Shown one piece after another: positions 52,621 through 62,135 of a stretch of 64,000 nt of DNA. The DNA lies in assembly GCF_051251085.1 (NCBI RefSeq), contig NZ_JBPCZH010000003.1, forward strand, positions 124,001 to 188,000, in the 5' to 3' direction. Source of the stretch: Cernens ardua (GTDB taxonomy: Bacteria > Pseudomonadota > Gammaproteobacteria > Pseudomonadales > Halomonadaceae). Every line of letters begins with the position of its first letter. Position 1 is the stretch's first letter. Made by a program: the position numbers and the translations under genes. The notes beneath the pieces were generated by a model. That model did not search any database. It was given only the letters and a program-made list of their open reading frames with translations, and was not told where the DNA came from.

Positions 52621-53457
52621 TCAGGACGCCTCTCCTTCATAAGGCACACTTCGATAAATAAGGTCCCATACCCCATGCCCAAGGCGTTCGCCTCTTGCCT
52701 CGAACTTGGTTAATGGCCGGGATGCCGGACGTTCCACGTAAAGCCCTGATTCAGCCGTGTTTACAAAACCACTTGCGGCTTGCATAACCTCACTCATGTG
52801 TTCTGCGTAGGCCTCCCAATCGGTCGCCATATGAAATGCCCCTCCCTCCTTAAGAACGCGGTGAATACGTTTCACGAAAGGCATCTGCACAATACGACGC
52901 TTATGATGTTTCTTTTTGGGCCATGGATCCGGGAAGAACAACTGCACCAGATCAATGGAGTGTGCCGGAAGGGAATCATCCAGTACCTTCAGCGCGTCCT
53001 CACGAAATACTCTCAGGTTAGTGATTCCGGCCTTGTCAATTTCGTCCAGCAACTTACCTACCCCGGGAGGATGCACTTCAATACCAATAAAATCCTTTTC
53101 AGGCATGGCACGGGCCTGCTCAAGCAACGAAGCCCCCATGCCGAAGCCGATTTCAACCACCCTGGGCGCCTCCCTGCCAAACTCTTTATCCAGATCAAGA
53201 CGCCCCTGATCCAGTGTCAGACCCAGCCGAGGAAATACTTGCTCCAGACCTCGTTGCTGGGCAGCAGTCATGCGCCCTGCCCGAAGCACATAGCTTTTGA
53301 TGCCACGGTGTCTTTCCTGATTTACATCTGACGCCTCTGACTTGATCTCATCGAGATTGCCTGTGAGGCTATCTGCAGAATGTTTCACTTCTTCCTGCCT
53401 ATCGGAAGATAGTTCACGGGGTTCTGCACTCGCGGCAGTATCCTTGTCTGAATTCAC
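52621..53457 (-). CDS. trmB: tRNA (guanine-N7-)-methyltransferase
   Basis: TrmB methylates G46 in the variable loop of tRNAs using S-adenosylmethionine. The SAM-binding motif VVEIGFGMGASLLEQA and the family motif LFFPDPWPKKKHHKRR are intact, with DWEAYAEHM near the end. The start is GTG 53457, overlapping the thiG stop by 4 bp. With 278 residues it is longer than the usual 230-240; the first 45 residues are Ser/Glu/Asp-rich and not conserved. The methyltransferase core begins about residue 50 (GIKSYVLRAGRM). Confidence 0.95.
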   Translation of the reverse strand: MNSDKDTAASAEPRELSSDRQEEVKHSADSLTGNLDEIKSEASDVNQERHRGIKSYVLRAGRMTAAQQRGLEQVFPRLGLTLDQGRLDLDKEFGREAPRVVEIGFGMGASLLEQARAMPEKDFIGIEVHPPGVGKLLDEIDKAGITNLRVFREDALKVLDDSLPAHSIDLVQLFFPDPWPKKKHHKRRIVQMPFVKRIHRVLKEGGAFHMATDWEAYAEHMSEVMQAASGFVNTAESGLYVERPASRPLTKFEARGERLGHGVWDLIYRSVPYEGEAS

Positions 53458-54290
53458 GATTGAATAAGTCCTTCATGTGGAGAAGACGCCTCCGCCGCAT
53501 AGGCCTTACGCGGCATTCGACCGGCAAGGAATGCTTCACGGCCTGCCTCGATAGCCTTACGCATGGCACTGGCCATCATGATCGGGTCACGGGCATGTGC
53601 AATGGCTGAGTTCATCAGAACGCCAGAGCAGCCCATTTCCATCGCAAGAGAAGCATCCGAGGGCGTGCCAATACCTGCATCTACCAGTACCGGAATACGA
53701 GCGGCGTCGATAATAAGGGATAAATTATAAGGGTTGAGAATGCCATGGCCGGAACCGATCAGGGACCCCAAGGGCATCACAGCGCTAACCCCCATGGACT
53801 CAAGCTCGGCAGCGACAATAGGGTCATCACTGGTGTAGACCATGACATCGAAGCCATCATCGATCAGCTCACGAGCGGCCTTGAGCGTCTCTACCACATT
53901 GGGGTAAAGCGTTTTTTCATCACCCAGGACTTCAAGCTTGACCAACGAATGGCCATCCAGCAGCTCCCGGGCCAGTTGGCAGGTTCTCACCGCATCGCGT
54001 GCGTTATAGCAACCCGCTGTGTTGGGAAGAAGGGTATAGCGGTCGGGACTAATCACGTCCAGCAGGTTGGGTGCATCCGGATCCTGTCCAATATTGGCCC
54101 GGCGTACGGCAAACGTCACGATCTCGGCTTCACTCGCCTTGATGGCAGCCGCTGTTTCATCCAGATCACGGTATTTACCGGTACCCACCAGCAAGCGTGA
54201 GCCAAACTCCCGACCTGCGATGGTCAGAGGTGCCATCAGTGGTGAAGTATCAGCAGGAACGGTTGTTTTCTGCGAAAGGGGGGTATTCAT
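53454..54290 (-). CDS. thiG: Thiazole synthase
   Basis: ThiG builds the thiazole ring of thiamine from deoxyxylulose phosphate, dehydroglycine and sulfur delivered by ThiS. The Schiff-base lysine lies in LVKLEVLGDEKTLYPNV; phosphate binding uses GSLIGSGHGILNP and VLVDAGIGTPSDASLAMEMG. AGGAGA before ATG 54290 selects the start and 278 residues; the first 25 are non-conserved. It overlaps trmB by 4 bp. ThiS, its partner, lies 380 bp upstream instead of next to it. Confidence 0.95.
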   Translation of the reverse strand: MNTPLSQKTTVPADTSPLMAPLTIAGREFGSRLLVGTGKYRDLDETAAAIKASEAEIVTFAVRRANIGQDPDAPNLLDVISPDRYTLLPNTAGCYNARDAVRTCQLARELLDGHSLVKLEVLGDEKTLYPNVVETLKAARELIDDGFDVMVYTSDDPIVAAELESMGVSAVMPLGSLIGSGHGILNPYNLSLIIDAARIPVLVDAGIGTPSDASLAMEMGCSGVLMNSAIAHARDPIMMASAMRKAIEAGREAFLAGRMPRKAYAAEASSPHEGLIQS

Positions 54291-54670
54291 TCGAATCTCC
54301 TGAGAGGCGAGCGGTGTTTTATATTCAAACGCTCTACATTCCAATGTATTTCACACCTGAATGTTTTAACACTTTGAGTGATTTACACACATGTTTACAT
54401 TCCGGGTATTACTTATCGTCGCTCTATTGAACATCGTTCTCTTTGAAGCGATTCATGGGACGACGTGAAATGGTGAAGCCTATAGTGCTGATCATCCATA
54501 ATATTGATGATCCCTGGGGTTGAAGATTCATGGGGTTGAAGATTCATAGTGTTGACCATCTTGTCCAAACGCCCGCCAGGTCCAGAGTCACACCGGTGGT
54601 ATCACATCATCGAATTACATCGTGCACTTCATTGTTAATGAGCACACAGTCATTAACATGCGCAAAGTCA
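54291..54670. other. 380-bp gap between thiS and thiG
   Basis: thiS and thiG are usually adjacent. Here a 380-bp non-coding stretch with a tandem 16-bp repeat (54515-54546) separates them; thiG may need its own promoter. I see no gene, terminator or TPP riboswitch core. Confidence 0.55.
54515..54562. repeat. Tandem 16-bp repeat (two perfect copies, one decayed)
   Basis: TGGGGTTGAAGATTCA is repeated exactly at 54515-54530 and 54531-54546, followed by a decayed copy starting TAGTGTTGACCAT. It lies in the thiS-thiG gap, 16 bp per unit being about 1.5 helical turns. Confidence 0.75.
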
Positions 54671-54868
54671 TTAACCACCACCGATGGCATGAACAATCTC
54701 GATGCGATCCGATGCTTTGATGGGTGTATCGGCATGCTTGGCTCTAGGAACGATTCGCTCGTTGACTTCAACAGCAATACGTCGCCCCTGAAGATCCAGT
54801 TTGGATACGAGTTCGGCGACTGTTTTCGCATCAACGTCCCGCATTTCACCATTCAATAAAAGTTGCAT
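54671..54868 (-). CDS. thiS: Sulfur carrier protein ThiS
   Basis: ThiS is a ubiquitin-like carrier; its C-terminal glycine is converted to a thiocarboxylate that gives sulfur to ThiG. The 65-residue protein starts MQLLLNGEMRDV, and ends HAIGGG, with the required Gly-Gly end. GGGAGG nine bases before ATG 54868 fixes the start, so the longer open frame from 54892 is not used. It is too short for many gene finders but clear. Confidence 0.93.
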   Translation of the reverse strand: MQLLLNGEMRDVDAKTVAELVSKLDLQGRRIAVEVNERIVPRAKHADTPIKASDRIEIVHAIGGG

Positions 54869-55038
54869 GATGCACATCCTCCCGAAGTACATTACTCCGA
54901 CTGACCATGAAAGATTGACTGAAATACTTCACTTGTTCCAACCAAAAAAACAAGTGAACACTGCTTAATGGTCTGAAAGGCGCTATGATACCTTGTCTTA
55001 TCAAGGGATTCGAATATCAGCGAATAACGAGGTTCCCC

Positions 55039-55413
55039 GTGTCAACCGATCATCGCCGCCCCTATTGGGTTCTGGCCGCGTTAAGTGGCGCTTTATCGAT
55101 TATTCTTGGTGCATTTGGTGCACATGCACTTGGCCACAGACTCAGCGCAGAAATGCTGAATGCCTATCAAACGGGTGTTCATTATCAAATGTGGCAGACT
55201 ATCGCACTCATGGGGCTATTGGCTGGTTGGAACTCTGAAGAACTGCCACGTCTAACACTGGGCTGCTGGATTATTGGTACCCTACTATTCTCCGGTTCAC
55301 TCTACCTGCTGGCGCTGACTAATCTGATGCCCTTCGCATTTGTAACACCAGTGGGGGGAACTCTACTGATTATTGGCTGGTTGACATTGGCTTGGGCATG
55401 GTGGCGAAAATGA
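55039..55413 (+). CDS. DUF423 family membrane protein (YgdD-like)
   Basis: This 124-residue protein with four helices belongs to the DUF423 family, of unknown function. Signatures are LGAFGAHALGHRLSAEM, the segment YQTGVHYQMWQTIALMG, and FSGSLYLLALT with VTPVGGTLLIIGWL. GAGG six bases upstream favours GTG 55039; an in-frame ATG at 54985 is the alternative. The stop overlaps the start of a lipoprotein gene by 4 bp. Confidence 0.9.
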   Translation: MSTDHRRPYWVLAALSGALSIILGAFGAHALGHRLSAEMLNAYQTGVHYQMWQTIALMGLLAGWNSEELPRLTLGCWIIGTLLFSGSLYLLALTNLMPFAFVTPVGGTLLIIGWLTLAWAWWRK

Positions 55414-55955
55414 ATCGATTTCACAAGGTTATCCGACCCCTCCTGCCGACTTTGCTTGGCCTGATAGTGCTGACATTATCCGGCTGTATCAGCAATGCGC
55501 TTCCCCCTCAGATGCGCCATCAGAATGCGATTACGCAAACCGGTGCCGAGATGGCGCTCAAGCTGGCAGCCGCGGCTCACTGGGGCAAGGATGCATCCAA
55601 TCAGCTCATTATGGTAAGCCCACCTCTCATTTATGGCCCCGATGCAGAGGCAAAACATGCGCCCATCCGTTCAGAACAGCTTCGAAACGCGTTGGTGTAT
55701 GGGTTGCTTCATCTGGATCATGCGCCGCACGTCGTCGCGTGGGCACCCAAGGACAACGAAGGTCTCGAAAGCAATCAATGGCTTCTTCAAGCAAGAATGT
55801 TCAACCGTATGCCAATCCGCTTACCCCACAAGACACTCTACCCCTATCGGCTCGAAATGCGCTTCTATCATCCGGGGCAGCGCCCTTTGTCACTGGAAAC
55901 GCACGGTACTTTTGACAGTGATGAATTGAGGGTCGATAACGCAAATCAGGATTGA
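55410..55955 (+). CDS. Hypothetical lipoprotein
   Basis: I do not recognise this 181-residue protein. The signal sequence LLPTLLGLIVLTLSGC ends in the lipobox LSGC, so it is probably a lipoprotein. The remainder is soluble, without a familiar domain; it has a repeat-poor mixed alpha/beta pattern. It is translationally coupled to the DUF423 gene (ATGA overlap). The starting ATG is 55410; the in-frame ATG at 55392 lies inside DUF423. The next gene starts about 100 bp later. Confidence 0.75.
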   Translation: MNRFHKVIRPLLPTLLGLIVLTLSGCISNALPPQMRHQNAITQTGAEMALKLAAAAHWGKDASNQLIMVSPPLIYGPDAEAKHAPIRSEQLRNALVYGLLHLDHAPHVVAWAPKDNEGLESNQWLLQARMFNRMPIRLPHKTLYPYRLEMRFYHPGQRPLSLETHGTFDSDELRVDNANQD

Positions 55956-56052
55956 AAACGTCGGAATATCGGGTCGAATTCACCACCTACACAATTTACC
56001 TATCGGGTCGCGCTTTTATAGGGTTTTCCCGAGCAGATATATCGGAGGAGAT

Positions 56053-57138
56053 ATGCGTTCCTTTGCAGCACATTTGGACCGTGAAGGTCCACACAATCCA
56101 TTCCCCGGGCTGGCAGCATTGGAGCGAAAACTCGGGCGGCACCTGCAACACCAATTGGGTTCAAATGAAGGGCTCGATATGCCTCATAAGTCGCTGCGCA
56201 AAATGTATGGCGATAATGTAGCCGCCCTGGCACGCCGCTATTCCGACTCTCAGTGTTATGATCTGAGGCAGTCACTTGCCGCGCTACTTGATATTCAGGC
56301 AGATCAGATCATTGTAGATGCAGGGGCAGACAGCCTGATTGCACTATGCCTGAGAGCATTCTGTGAACCGGGCGATATTGCTATCGCTGCAGCAGGCACA
56401 TATCCCACTTTCAGTTATTTTGCCCAAAGCACAGGATGCCAACTGATCGAACCACATTATAAAGAAGGGCCTGGTCTACTGGCACCAAACCTGGATGCAT
56501 TGGTTGAGGCTGCACAACAACACAAGGCCCGTGTCGTGTATCTCGCCAATCCTGACAACCCAAGCGGACACCTGTTTTCCAGCGCCGAGATTCGCACCTT
56601 CAAGGACCGCCTCCCTGCAGATACGACTTTAATTCTGGACGAGGCTTATCACGAATTTCAGGAAGAAAAGGACAATACGCCAATTGAAGGCGCTATCCGG
56701 CTACGTACGTTTTCAAAAGCCTATGGGATGGCAGGGCTACGTGTTGGGTACGCTATTGCAAACGAAGATGTTATCCAGCTTCTGATGAAAGCACGCATAC
56801 ACTATTCCGTCGCCTCGGTTTCACTCGCAATTGCCGAAATGATGGTCCTGGAGCAGGATGAAGTACATGCCCATATCGAACAGGTCAAGAAAAATAGAGC
56901 CCAACTGACGGCACTTCTTGAAAGTAAAGGGCTGGAAGTCCTGCCAAGTGCCACCAATTTTGTCGCCGTACGATTTCAGAGTGCCGAAGACGCAAGCAAT
57001 GCACAAAAAGCCCTACTGGCAAAAGACGTGATTGTACATCGCCCACCGCACCCTGCATTGGGTCACATTTTGCGAATCACCACGGTAGAGGATGCGCTCA
57101 CTCCCTCACATTGGGACCTGTGGGATACGAAAGCTTAA
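56053..57138 (+). CDS. Histidinol-phosphate aminotransferase-like enzyme (class I/II)
   Basis: This PLP-dependent aminotransferase of 361 residues resembles HisC. The cofactor region has NPDNPSGHLF and LDEAYHEFQE, and the Schiff-base lysine lies in RTFSKAYGMAGLRVGYAIA. The end has HILRITTVEDA with the substrate-carboxylate arginine. GGAGGAG before ATG is a strong ribosome binding site. It is not next to his genes, so it may be a second HisC-like enzyme or act on another amino acid. The N-terminus (about 45 residues) has LGSNEGLDMPH, a HisC-like start (SNENPLG pattern). Specificity is not clear. Confidence 0.85.
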   Translation: MRSFAAHLDREGPHNPFPGLAALERKLGRHLQHQLGSNEGLDMPHKSLRKMYGDNVAALARRYSDSQCYDLRQSLAALLDIQADQIIVDAGADSLIALCLRAFCEPGDIAIAAAGTYPTFSYFAQSTGCQLIEPHYKEGPGLLAPNLDALVEAAQQHKARVVYLANPDNPSGHLFSSAEIRTFKDRLPADTTLILDEAYHEFQEEKDNTPIEGAIRLRTFSKAYGMAGLRVGYAIANEDVIQLLMKARIHYSVASVSLAIAEMMVLEQDEVHAHIEQVKKNRAQLTALLESKGLEVLPSATNFVAVRFQSAEDASNAQKALLAKDVIVHRPPHPALGHILRITTVEDALTPSHWDLWDTKA

Positions 57139-57145
57139 GCCGACA

Positions 57146-57200
57146 TCAGGGCACAGGGCTCTACTACGCTGACAGGTTCCACGAGTCCTGTGACCCTGAG
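57146..57200. terminator. Possible hairpin between convergent genes
   Basis: TCAGGGCACAGG (left) and CCTGTGACCCTGA (right) pair with one bulge, in the 64-bp gap between the convergent aminotransferase and transpeptidase-like genes. No T run follows, so it is a weak candidate. Confidence 0.3.
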
Positions 57201-57202
57201 TT

Positions 57203-57976
57203 TCAACGCTCCGCAAGCGTATTGACAATGCTCTGGTTACTTTCCTGAGCCAGCCTTGCCGCAGCACAACGTTCGATAGAAGAACGTAGCAGCCATGCTT
57301 TCTCCGGATAATAAGCAAAAAGGAATTGCCCGTCCTTCATGACATCAATAATGGGTCTTGCCAGTGGTTTTGGTACCGCAGGACAGCCCCAGCTTCTACC
57401 AAGCCTGCCCAGCTCACTACCGATTTGGCCATTCACATATGTAGCCCCATGCAGAACGATATCGCGTTCCATGGCTGCACTGTTATAGCCCGGTTCCAAC
57501 CCATCCATACGCAAGGAAATACCATTGTGTCCCTGATAGGTATCCCCTGTCAGATAAAGGCCCAGACTGGAAGCATGTGAATCATTCTTGTTGGAAAAAC
57601 GATCGGGGATATCCCCCCCAGACCCTGAGCCATGGGCAACCAATTCATGAAAGAGCAACTTACGATGTGGAAGGTCAAATACCCATAGACGGGGCGTGCG
57701 CGAGGATCGACTATAGTCAATTACCGCCAACCGATGTGCATCAACGCCTTGCCCATGTGCCTGAGCGCAACGCATGGCTGAGAGTGCCAGCGCCAATACG
57801 TCTATATTGATACCCGGTGCCTCTTTCGCAAGACGTTGGGCTGTTGGAAAAGCGCCCGCCCCGGGTGTGCTCACATGTAAGCCATCAGGGTATTGAACCA
57901 ACTGATCCGCATTGGCTTTGACAATTAACGGTGACATTAAAAAAACCGAAAATAAAACGCCGTATAAATATTTCAT
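57203..57976 (-). CDS. Murein L,D-transpeptidase catalytic-domain family protein (YkuD_2)
   Basis: This 257-residue exported protein has a signal peptide (KYLYGVLFSVFLMSPLIVKA) and a YkuD_2-type domain. The catalytic region shows IVLHGATYVNGQIG and RLGRSWGCPAVP, the His and Cys expected for an L,D-transpeptidase fold, so it probably acts on peptidoglycan peptides in the periplasm. Members of this subfamily have no firmly assigned reaction. It has no operon partner. The identification is by motif; activity is inferred. Confidence 0.85.
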   Translation of the reverse strand: MKYLYGVLFSVFLMSPLIVKANADQLVQYPDGLHVSTPGAGAFPTAQRLAKEAPGINIDVLALALSAMRCAQAHGQGVDAHRLAVIDYSRSSRTPRLWVFDLPHRKLLFHELVAHGSGSGGDIPDRFSNKNDSHASSLGLYLTGDTYQGHNGISLRMDGLEPGYNSAAMERDIVLHGATYVNGQIGSELGRLGRSWGCPAVPKPLARPIIDVMKDGQFLFAYYPEKAWLLRSSIERCAAARLAQESNQSIVNTLAER

Positions 57977-58132
57977 GGTAAAAATTAAGAGTAATAAAGG
58001 ATAAAAAGGTAAAAATGGCGCAGAAAAAGCACTTAAAAAAGGATAAAAGCAATGATTATGCTATAACAATGCACCACGTGAACGTAACTGGCAACCCTTG
58101 ATGCGGGTTTTCACACGTAAATATTTTTCCTG

Positions 58133-59644
58133 CTAATGTTCTTCACCCCGCAGAAGTTTATCCAATTGACGATAGCCCAATGCTTCAAGCAAATGCTCTC
58201 GGGTAAGTTGCTCCGATTGTTCCAGGTCTGCAATCGTCAATGCAACGCGTAGAACCCGATGATAACTGCGAGTCGAATATCCTAGACGATCCAGAGAGTG
58301 TGCCAGCCAATTGCGTTCGGTATCATCCAGACGACACGCGGCTTCCAGCGCCGGAATTGCCAATCGTGCATTTAGCACGCCCCGCATTGCCTGCCGTTCA
58401 CGCGCCTTGATAACTCTCAGACGCACCACATCAGATGCTTCACCGGGCTTTTGCGCTGCCAGCACTTCAGCAGATGCCGCAACAACCTCCACTTGAAGAT
58501 CAATACGATCCAGTAATGGGCCGGATATTCGAGCACGGTAGCGTTGAATTTGACTCGTGCTACAACGGCAGGCTCTTCGCGAATCTCCCAGATGCCCGCA
58601 CGGGCATGGATTCATCGCAGCAATAAGCTGAAAGGCCGCTGGAAATACCGCCTGTCGCCCGACGCGTGCTATTGAGACCACTTGCATCTCCATTGGTTCT
58701 CTTAACCCTTCCAGCGCACGACGCTCGAACTCGGGAAGTTCATCAAGAAAAAGGACACCATGATGTGCCAGTGTGATTTCTCCGGGCACCAGCGGGCTAC
58801 CGCCACCGATGAGAGCGGCTGCCGTGGTACCGTGGTGCGGTGTTCTAAAAGGACGAATGCCCCATTCCTGCGTAGGCGGCATCCCTGAGCGAGACCGTAT
58901 AGCGGCCACTTCCAGACACTGCTCGGCTAACAATGGAGGAAGGAGTCCGGGCAAACGTGAAGCCAACATGCTTTTACCCGTACCAGGAGGGCCTGCAAAC
59001 AGAAGGTTATGCCCTCCTGCAGCGGCTATCTCCAACGCACGGCGAGCCTGGAATTGACCGCGTACATCAGAAAGATCAGGTGAAACATGTATAGCCGGCG
59101 AAAGATGTGTGGTAGAAAGAGGTGTAAGGGGGCGTTGCTTTCGACAATGACTAACAACCTCCCTGAGATGGCTAACGGCAAGAACCACTAAACCTTCCAC
59201 CAAGGCTGCTTCGTGGGCATCCTCTTGCGCCACCATCAACGCCGCCCCTCGTTTTTTGGCTGCTAGCGCAACAGGAAGAATCGAGCCGACGGAACGAACA
59301 CTACCATCCAGCGCCAATTCTCCAACGCACTCGATGCTATTCATCGAAGAAGAATCGATTTGTCCTGAGGCCATCATCATGGCTACCGCGATGGGAAGAT
59401 CAAAGCGACCCCCTTCCTTTGGAAGGTCTGCCGGCGCGAGATTGAGGGTGATACGCCGGGCCGGATAGTCCAACCCCGCATTCAACAAAGCACTACGCAC
59501 CCGTTCACGGCTTTCCCTGACCGCCGTTTCAGGTAATCCGACAATGGCTAGCCCGGGCAAACCATTGGAGATATGTACTTCTACTTGCACCAAGGGCGCA
59601 TCAAGCCCTACCAAGGCCCGGCTTTGTATGATAGCGATCGACAT
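58133..59644 (-). CDS. comM: ComM/YifB Mg-chelatase-like AAA+ ATPase
   Basis: This 503-residue protein has the ComM layout: an N-terminal Lon-like ChlI domain (QVEVHISNGLPGLAIVGLPE), a central AAA+ module with Walker A FAGPPGTGKSMLASRL and Walker B GVLFLDELPEF, and a C-terminal Mg_chelatase_C domain (YSTRSYHRVLRVALTIADLE). ComM is a bidirectional helicase that promotes branch migration in natural transformation. A zinc-finger-like CGHLGDSRRACRC lies inside. Length is normal. It lies near ubiK and glnK as in pseudomonads. Confidence 0.95.
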   Translation of the reverse strand: MSIAIIQSRALVGLDAPLVQVEVHISNGLPGLAIVGLPETAVRESRERVRSALLNAGLDYPARRITLNLAPADLPKEGGRFDLPIAVAMMMASGQIDSSSMNSIECVGELALDGSVRSVGSILPVALAAKKRGAALMVAQEDAHEAALVEGLVVLAVSHLREVVSHCRKQRPLTPLSTTHLSPAIHVSPDLSDVRGQFQARRALEIAAAGGHNLLFAGPPGTGKSMLASRLPGLLPPLLAEQCLEVAAIRSRSGMPPTQEWGIRPFRTPHHGTTAAALIGGGSPLVPGEITLAHHGVLFLDELPEFERRALEGLREPMEMQVVSIARVGRQAVFPAAFQLIAAMNPCPCGHLGDSRRACRCSTSQIQRYRARISGPLLDRIDLQVEVVAASAEVLAAQKPGEASDVVRLRVIKARERQAMRGVLNARLAIPALEAACRLDDTERNWLAHSLDRLGYSTRSYHRVLRVALTIADLEQSEQLTREHLLEALGYRQLDKLLRGEEH

Positions 59645-59750
59645 GTTGATTCCTTTTATGTTTCTGGAATCTTTTATCGACCGCTAGCCCTCATTTTGAA
59701 GCAGGAATAAATAGAAAAATGCGAATCTTCAGCTAAATCAAAGCCAAATA

Positions 59751-61790
59751 TTATTTAATACGATAACGAAGAATATAACGGTACAGCCAGACACAGAACA
59801 GGAAGAACAGGATCAGCGTAAGAACCTGTGATATTCCGGCAAAGCTGTTACCGACGAGTGCCAACGGTGCTTCATTCCCTGTCGCACCGATCAATACAGC
59901 AATAAGGATGCCCACAAGACTTTCACCCACGATCAATCCTGAGGCCAACAGTACGCCACGACGTTTGGGGCGATCGCTGACACGCTCAACCGATTCACCC
60001 AAACGCTTGGCCCTTGATCTCAGGCGAACAGTGACCAACCAGGAAATAAAGGCCCCAAAAATCAGCGGCATATTCACGCTGGCAGGTAGATAGATTCCCA
60101 TACCTACCGCAATGGCAGGAAGGCTTGCACGACCGGTACGACGTAGAAGTGAATCAATGATAATCACCACAATGCCGACAACGATGCCGTCAAACAACAT
60201 GCCCCACTGCATTTGATGGTGGAAAATACCATCAGCGATTGCCGTCATCAGTGTCGCCTGAGGTGCTCCCAGCGCCTGACTAGTATCCATGCCCGGATGA
60301 GGCATGGCTCCAGTGAAGCCATAGGCTTCGTACAACAACTGCAGTACAGGAGCAATAATCAATGCACCAACAACACAGCCAATAATCAATGCGATCTGCT
60401 GCTTGGCGGGTGTGGCACCGATCAGGTAGCCTGATTTCAAATCCTGTAGATTATCGTTGGATATAGCCGCCATACAAATCACGATTGAGGTCGTGAAAAG
60501 AGTCAGAGCAATAGCCAAATGAGTGCCATCAGGCCCCAGGCTCCCTACAAGATGTTGCAAGGCTAGAATCACTAGAGCGACCAGAATCACGCCAATGATA
60601 CCGATACCTGAAATGGGACTACTGGAAGAGCCAATCAGCCCCGCCATATAACCACAGGCTGCAGCCACTAGAAATCCGAAGATAAAGGCAAACAGGGTAC
60701 AGGCAATAACTGTTGCCCATAGCACCGTAACGGATAGAGTGGGCGCTGCATGATGAAGAAACTGATAAAAGATAACCAACAGGGCCAGGAGCAGCAGAAT
60801 AGAGAGCCCCCCGACCAGGCGTGGGGAAAGATCACGATCCATTCGTGACTGTCCGACGTCCACCTTGCTGACCGCTTTCAAAGAGCTGACAACACCCAGA
60901 AACATGGGCTTCAGCAACGTCAACAGCGTCCAGATGGCTGCAACACCAATAACACCTGCCCCCATAAAGCGTACTTGAGAAGACCACACCTGCATAGCAA
61001 GATCAGAAGGAGATATTCCTGCAGGATTAGCAGTGTGGTGCATCACCCAGGGAACGACGACTTCCCAATTGAAAACGATACCCACGAGGGTCGCAATCCC
61101 ACCACGAATTCCCATCAAATAGCCGGCTCCGACCATCGCCAGCGAGAATCCCGTCGAAAACTGGAAAGCGGTACGCCCAGCAGTCACCCAATATGTGACT
61201 GAATCCGTCAATAATCGAAAGCCACTGGTAGCCAGCGCAAACAATGCAGAAATACCACTTCCAACCACCAATTCACGGCCACCGGGGAGCGCGCGTCCAT
61301 CCTCAACCCCCGATTTATTGTGATGATCGGAAACGCCTTCTGTATTTTGGGTCGGACTGCCAACACGCAGGATTTCGGCCGCAGCAATTCCCTCCGGATA
61401 AGGAAGATCACTTTGTACAACCATGACATGGCGAAGAGGAATCGTGAACAGGACACCAAGAATACCGCCCGTGGCACAGATAAAAGTGGTTTGCCAAAAG
61501 GGGAAGCCACTCCAATAGCCCATCATTAATAGCCCGGGAAGGATAAAAATAACGGATGACAACGTACCTGCCGCAGAAGCCTGGGTCTGCACCATATTAT
61601 TTTCGAGAATGTTCGATCCTCGAAAATAGCGCAGGACCGCCATGGATATGACCGATGCAGGAATAGACGAGGCGAAGGTCAGACCCACCTTCAGGCCCAG
61701 ATATATATTGGCTGCAGTAAAAACAATTGTGATGAGTGCACCCAGAATCACACCACGCAATGTCAACTCGACGGGGGAAGATGAGGACAT
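59751..61790 (-). CDS. OPT family oligopeptide/metal-chelate transporter
   Basis: This OPT-superfamily protein has about 15 hydrophobic helices in 679 residues. The start of the conserved part, PVELTLRGVILGALITIVFT, and the segment NIYLGLKVGLTFASSIPASV are characteristic; DLPYPEGIAAAEILR and LGAPQATLMTAIADGIFHHQ also fit. Prokaryotic OPT proteins import short peptides or metal chelates; the substrate is unknown. The frame opens at GTG 61892, but the first 34 residues are unlike the family; ATG 61790 lacks a good ribosome binding site, so the start remains uncertain. It interrupts the usual ubiK-comM neighbourhood. Confidence 0.88.
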   Translation of the reverse strand: MSSSSPVELTLRGVILGALITIVFTAANIYLGLKVGLTFASSIPASVISMAVLRYFRGSNILENNMVQTQASAAGTLSSVIFILPGLLMMGYWSGFPFWQTTFICATGGILGVLFTIPLRHVMVVQSDLPYPEGIAAAEILRVGSPTQNTEGVSDHHNKSGVEDGRALPGGRELVVGSGISALFALATSGFRLLTDSVTYWVTAGRTAFQFSTGFSLAMVGAGYLMGIRGGIATLVGIVFNWEVVVPWVMHHTANPAGISPSDLAMQVWSSQVRFMGAGVIGVAAIWTLLTLLKPMFLGVVSSLKAVSKVDVGQSRMDRDLSPRLVGGLSILLLLALLVIFYQFLHHAAPTLSVTVLWATVIACTLFAFIFGFLVAAACGYMAGLIGSSSSPISGIGIIGVILVALVILALQHLVGSLGPDGTHLAIALTLFTTSIVICMAAISNDNLQDLKSGYLIGATPAKQQIALIIGCVVGALIIAPVLQLLYEAYGFTGAMPHPGMDTSQALGAPQATLMTAIADGIFHHQMQWGMLFDGIVVGIVVIIIDSLLRRTGRASLPAIAVGMGIYLPASVNMPLIFGAFISWLVTVRLRSRAKRLGESVERVSDRPKRRGVLLASGLIVGESLVGILIAVLIGATGNEAPLALVGNSFAGISQVLTLILFFLFCVWLYRYILRYRIK

Positions 61791-62135
61791 TTTTGTACCA
61801 TTCAAAAGAGCGCCCATGGGCGCGATCAAAACCGGAAATAGTGATAACTTGCTGGCCCGGCACTCCCTGAAAGGAAGTACAGTGTAAGCCACAAAGGGTG
61901 CACCTTAACACGTCTGGCAGGAAAAGCGGGAAAGGACTTTCTACTTGAGATGAGAAACAGGCATGCAGGATGTCAGAAATACACATTCATCGTCTGATCA
62001 TAATGTGCCGCCACCGCTGGTACAAAATGAAACGCACTGCTCAATAAAATAACGCATCATTGAGCGCCAGCGGCATTCATGATCAGAGTTCCCTACCCCA
62101 GTCAGCCGACTGGAAAAGAACGACCCAGCGCGCCC

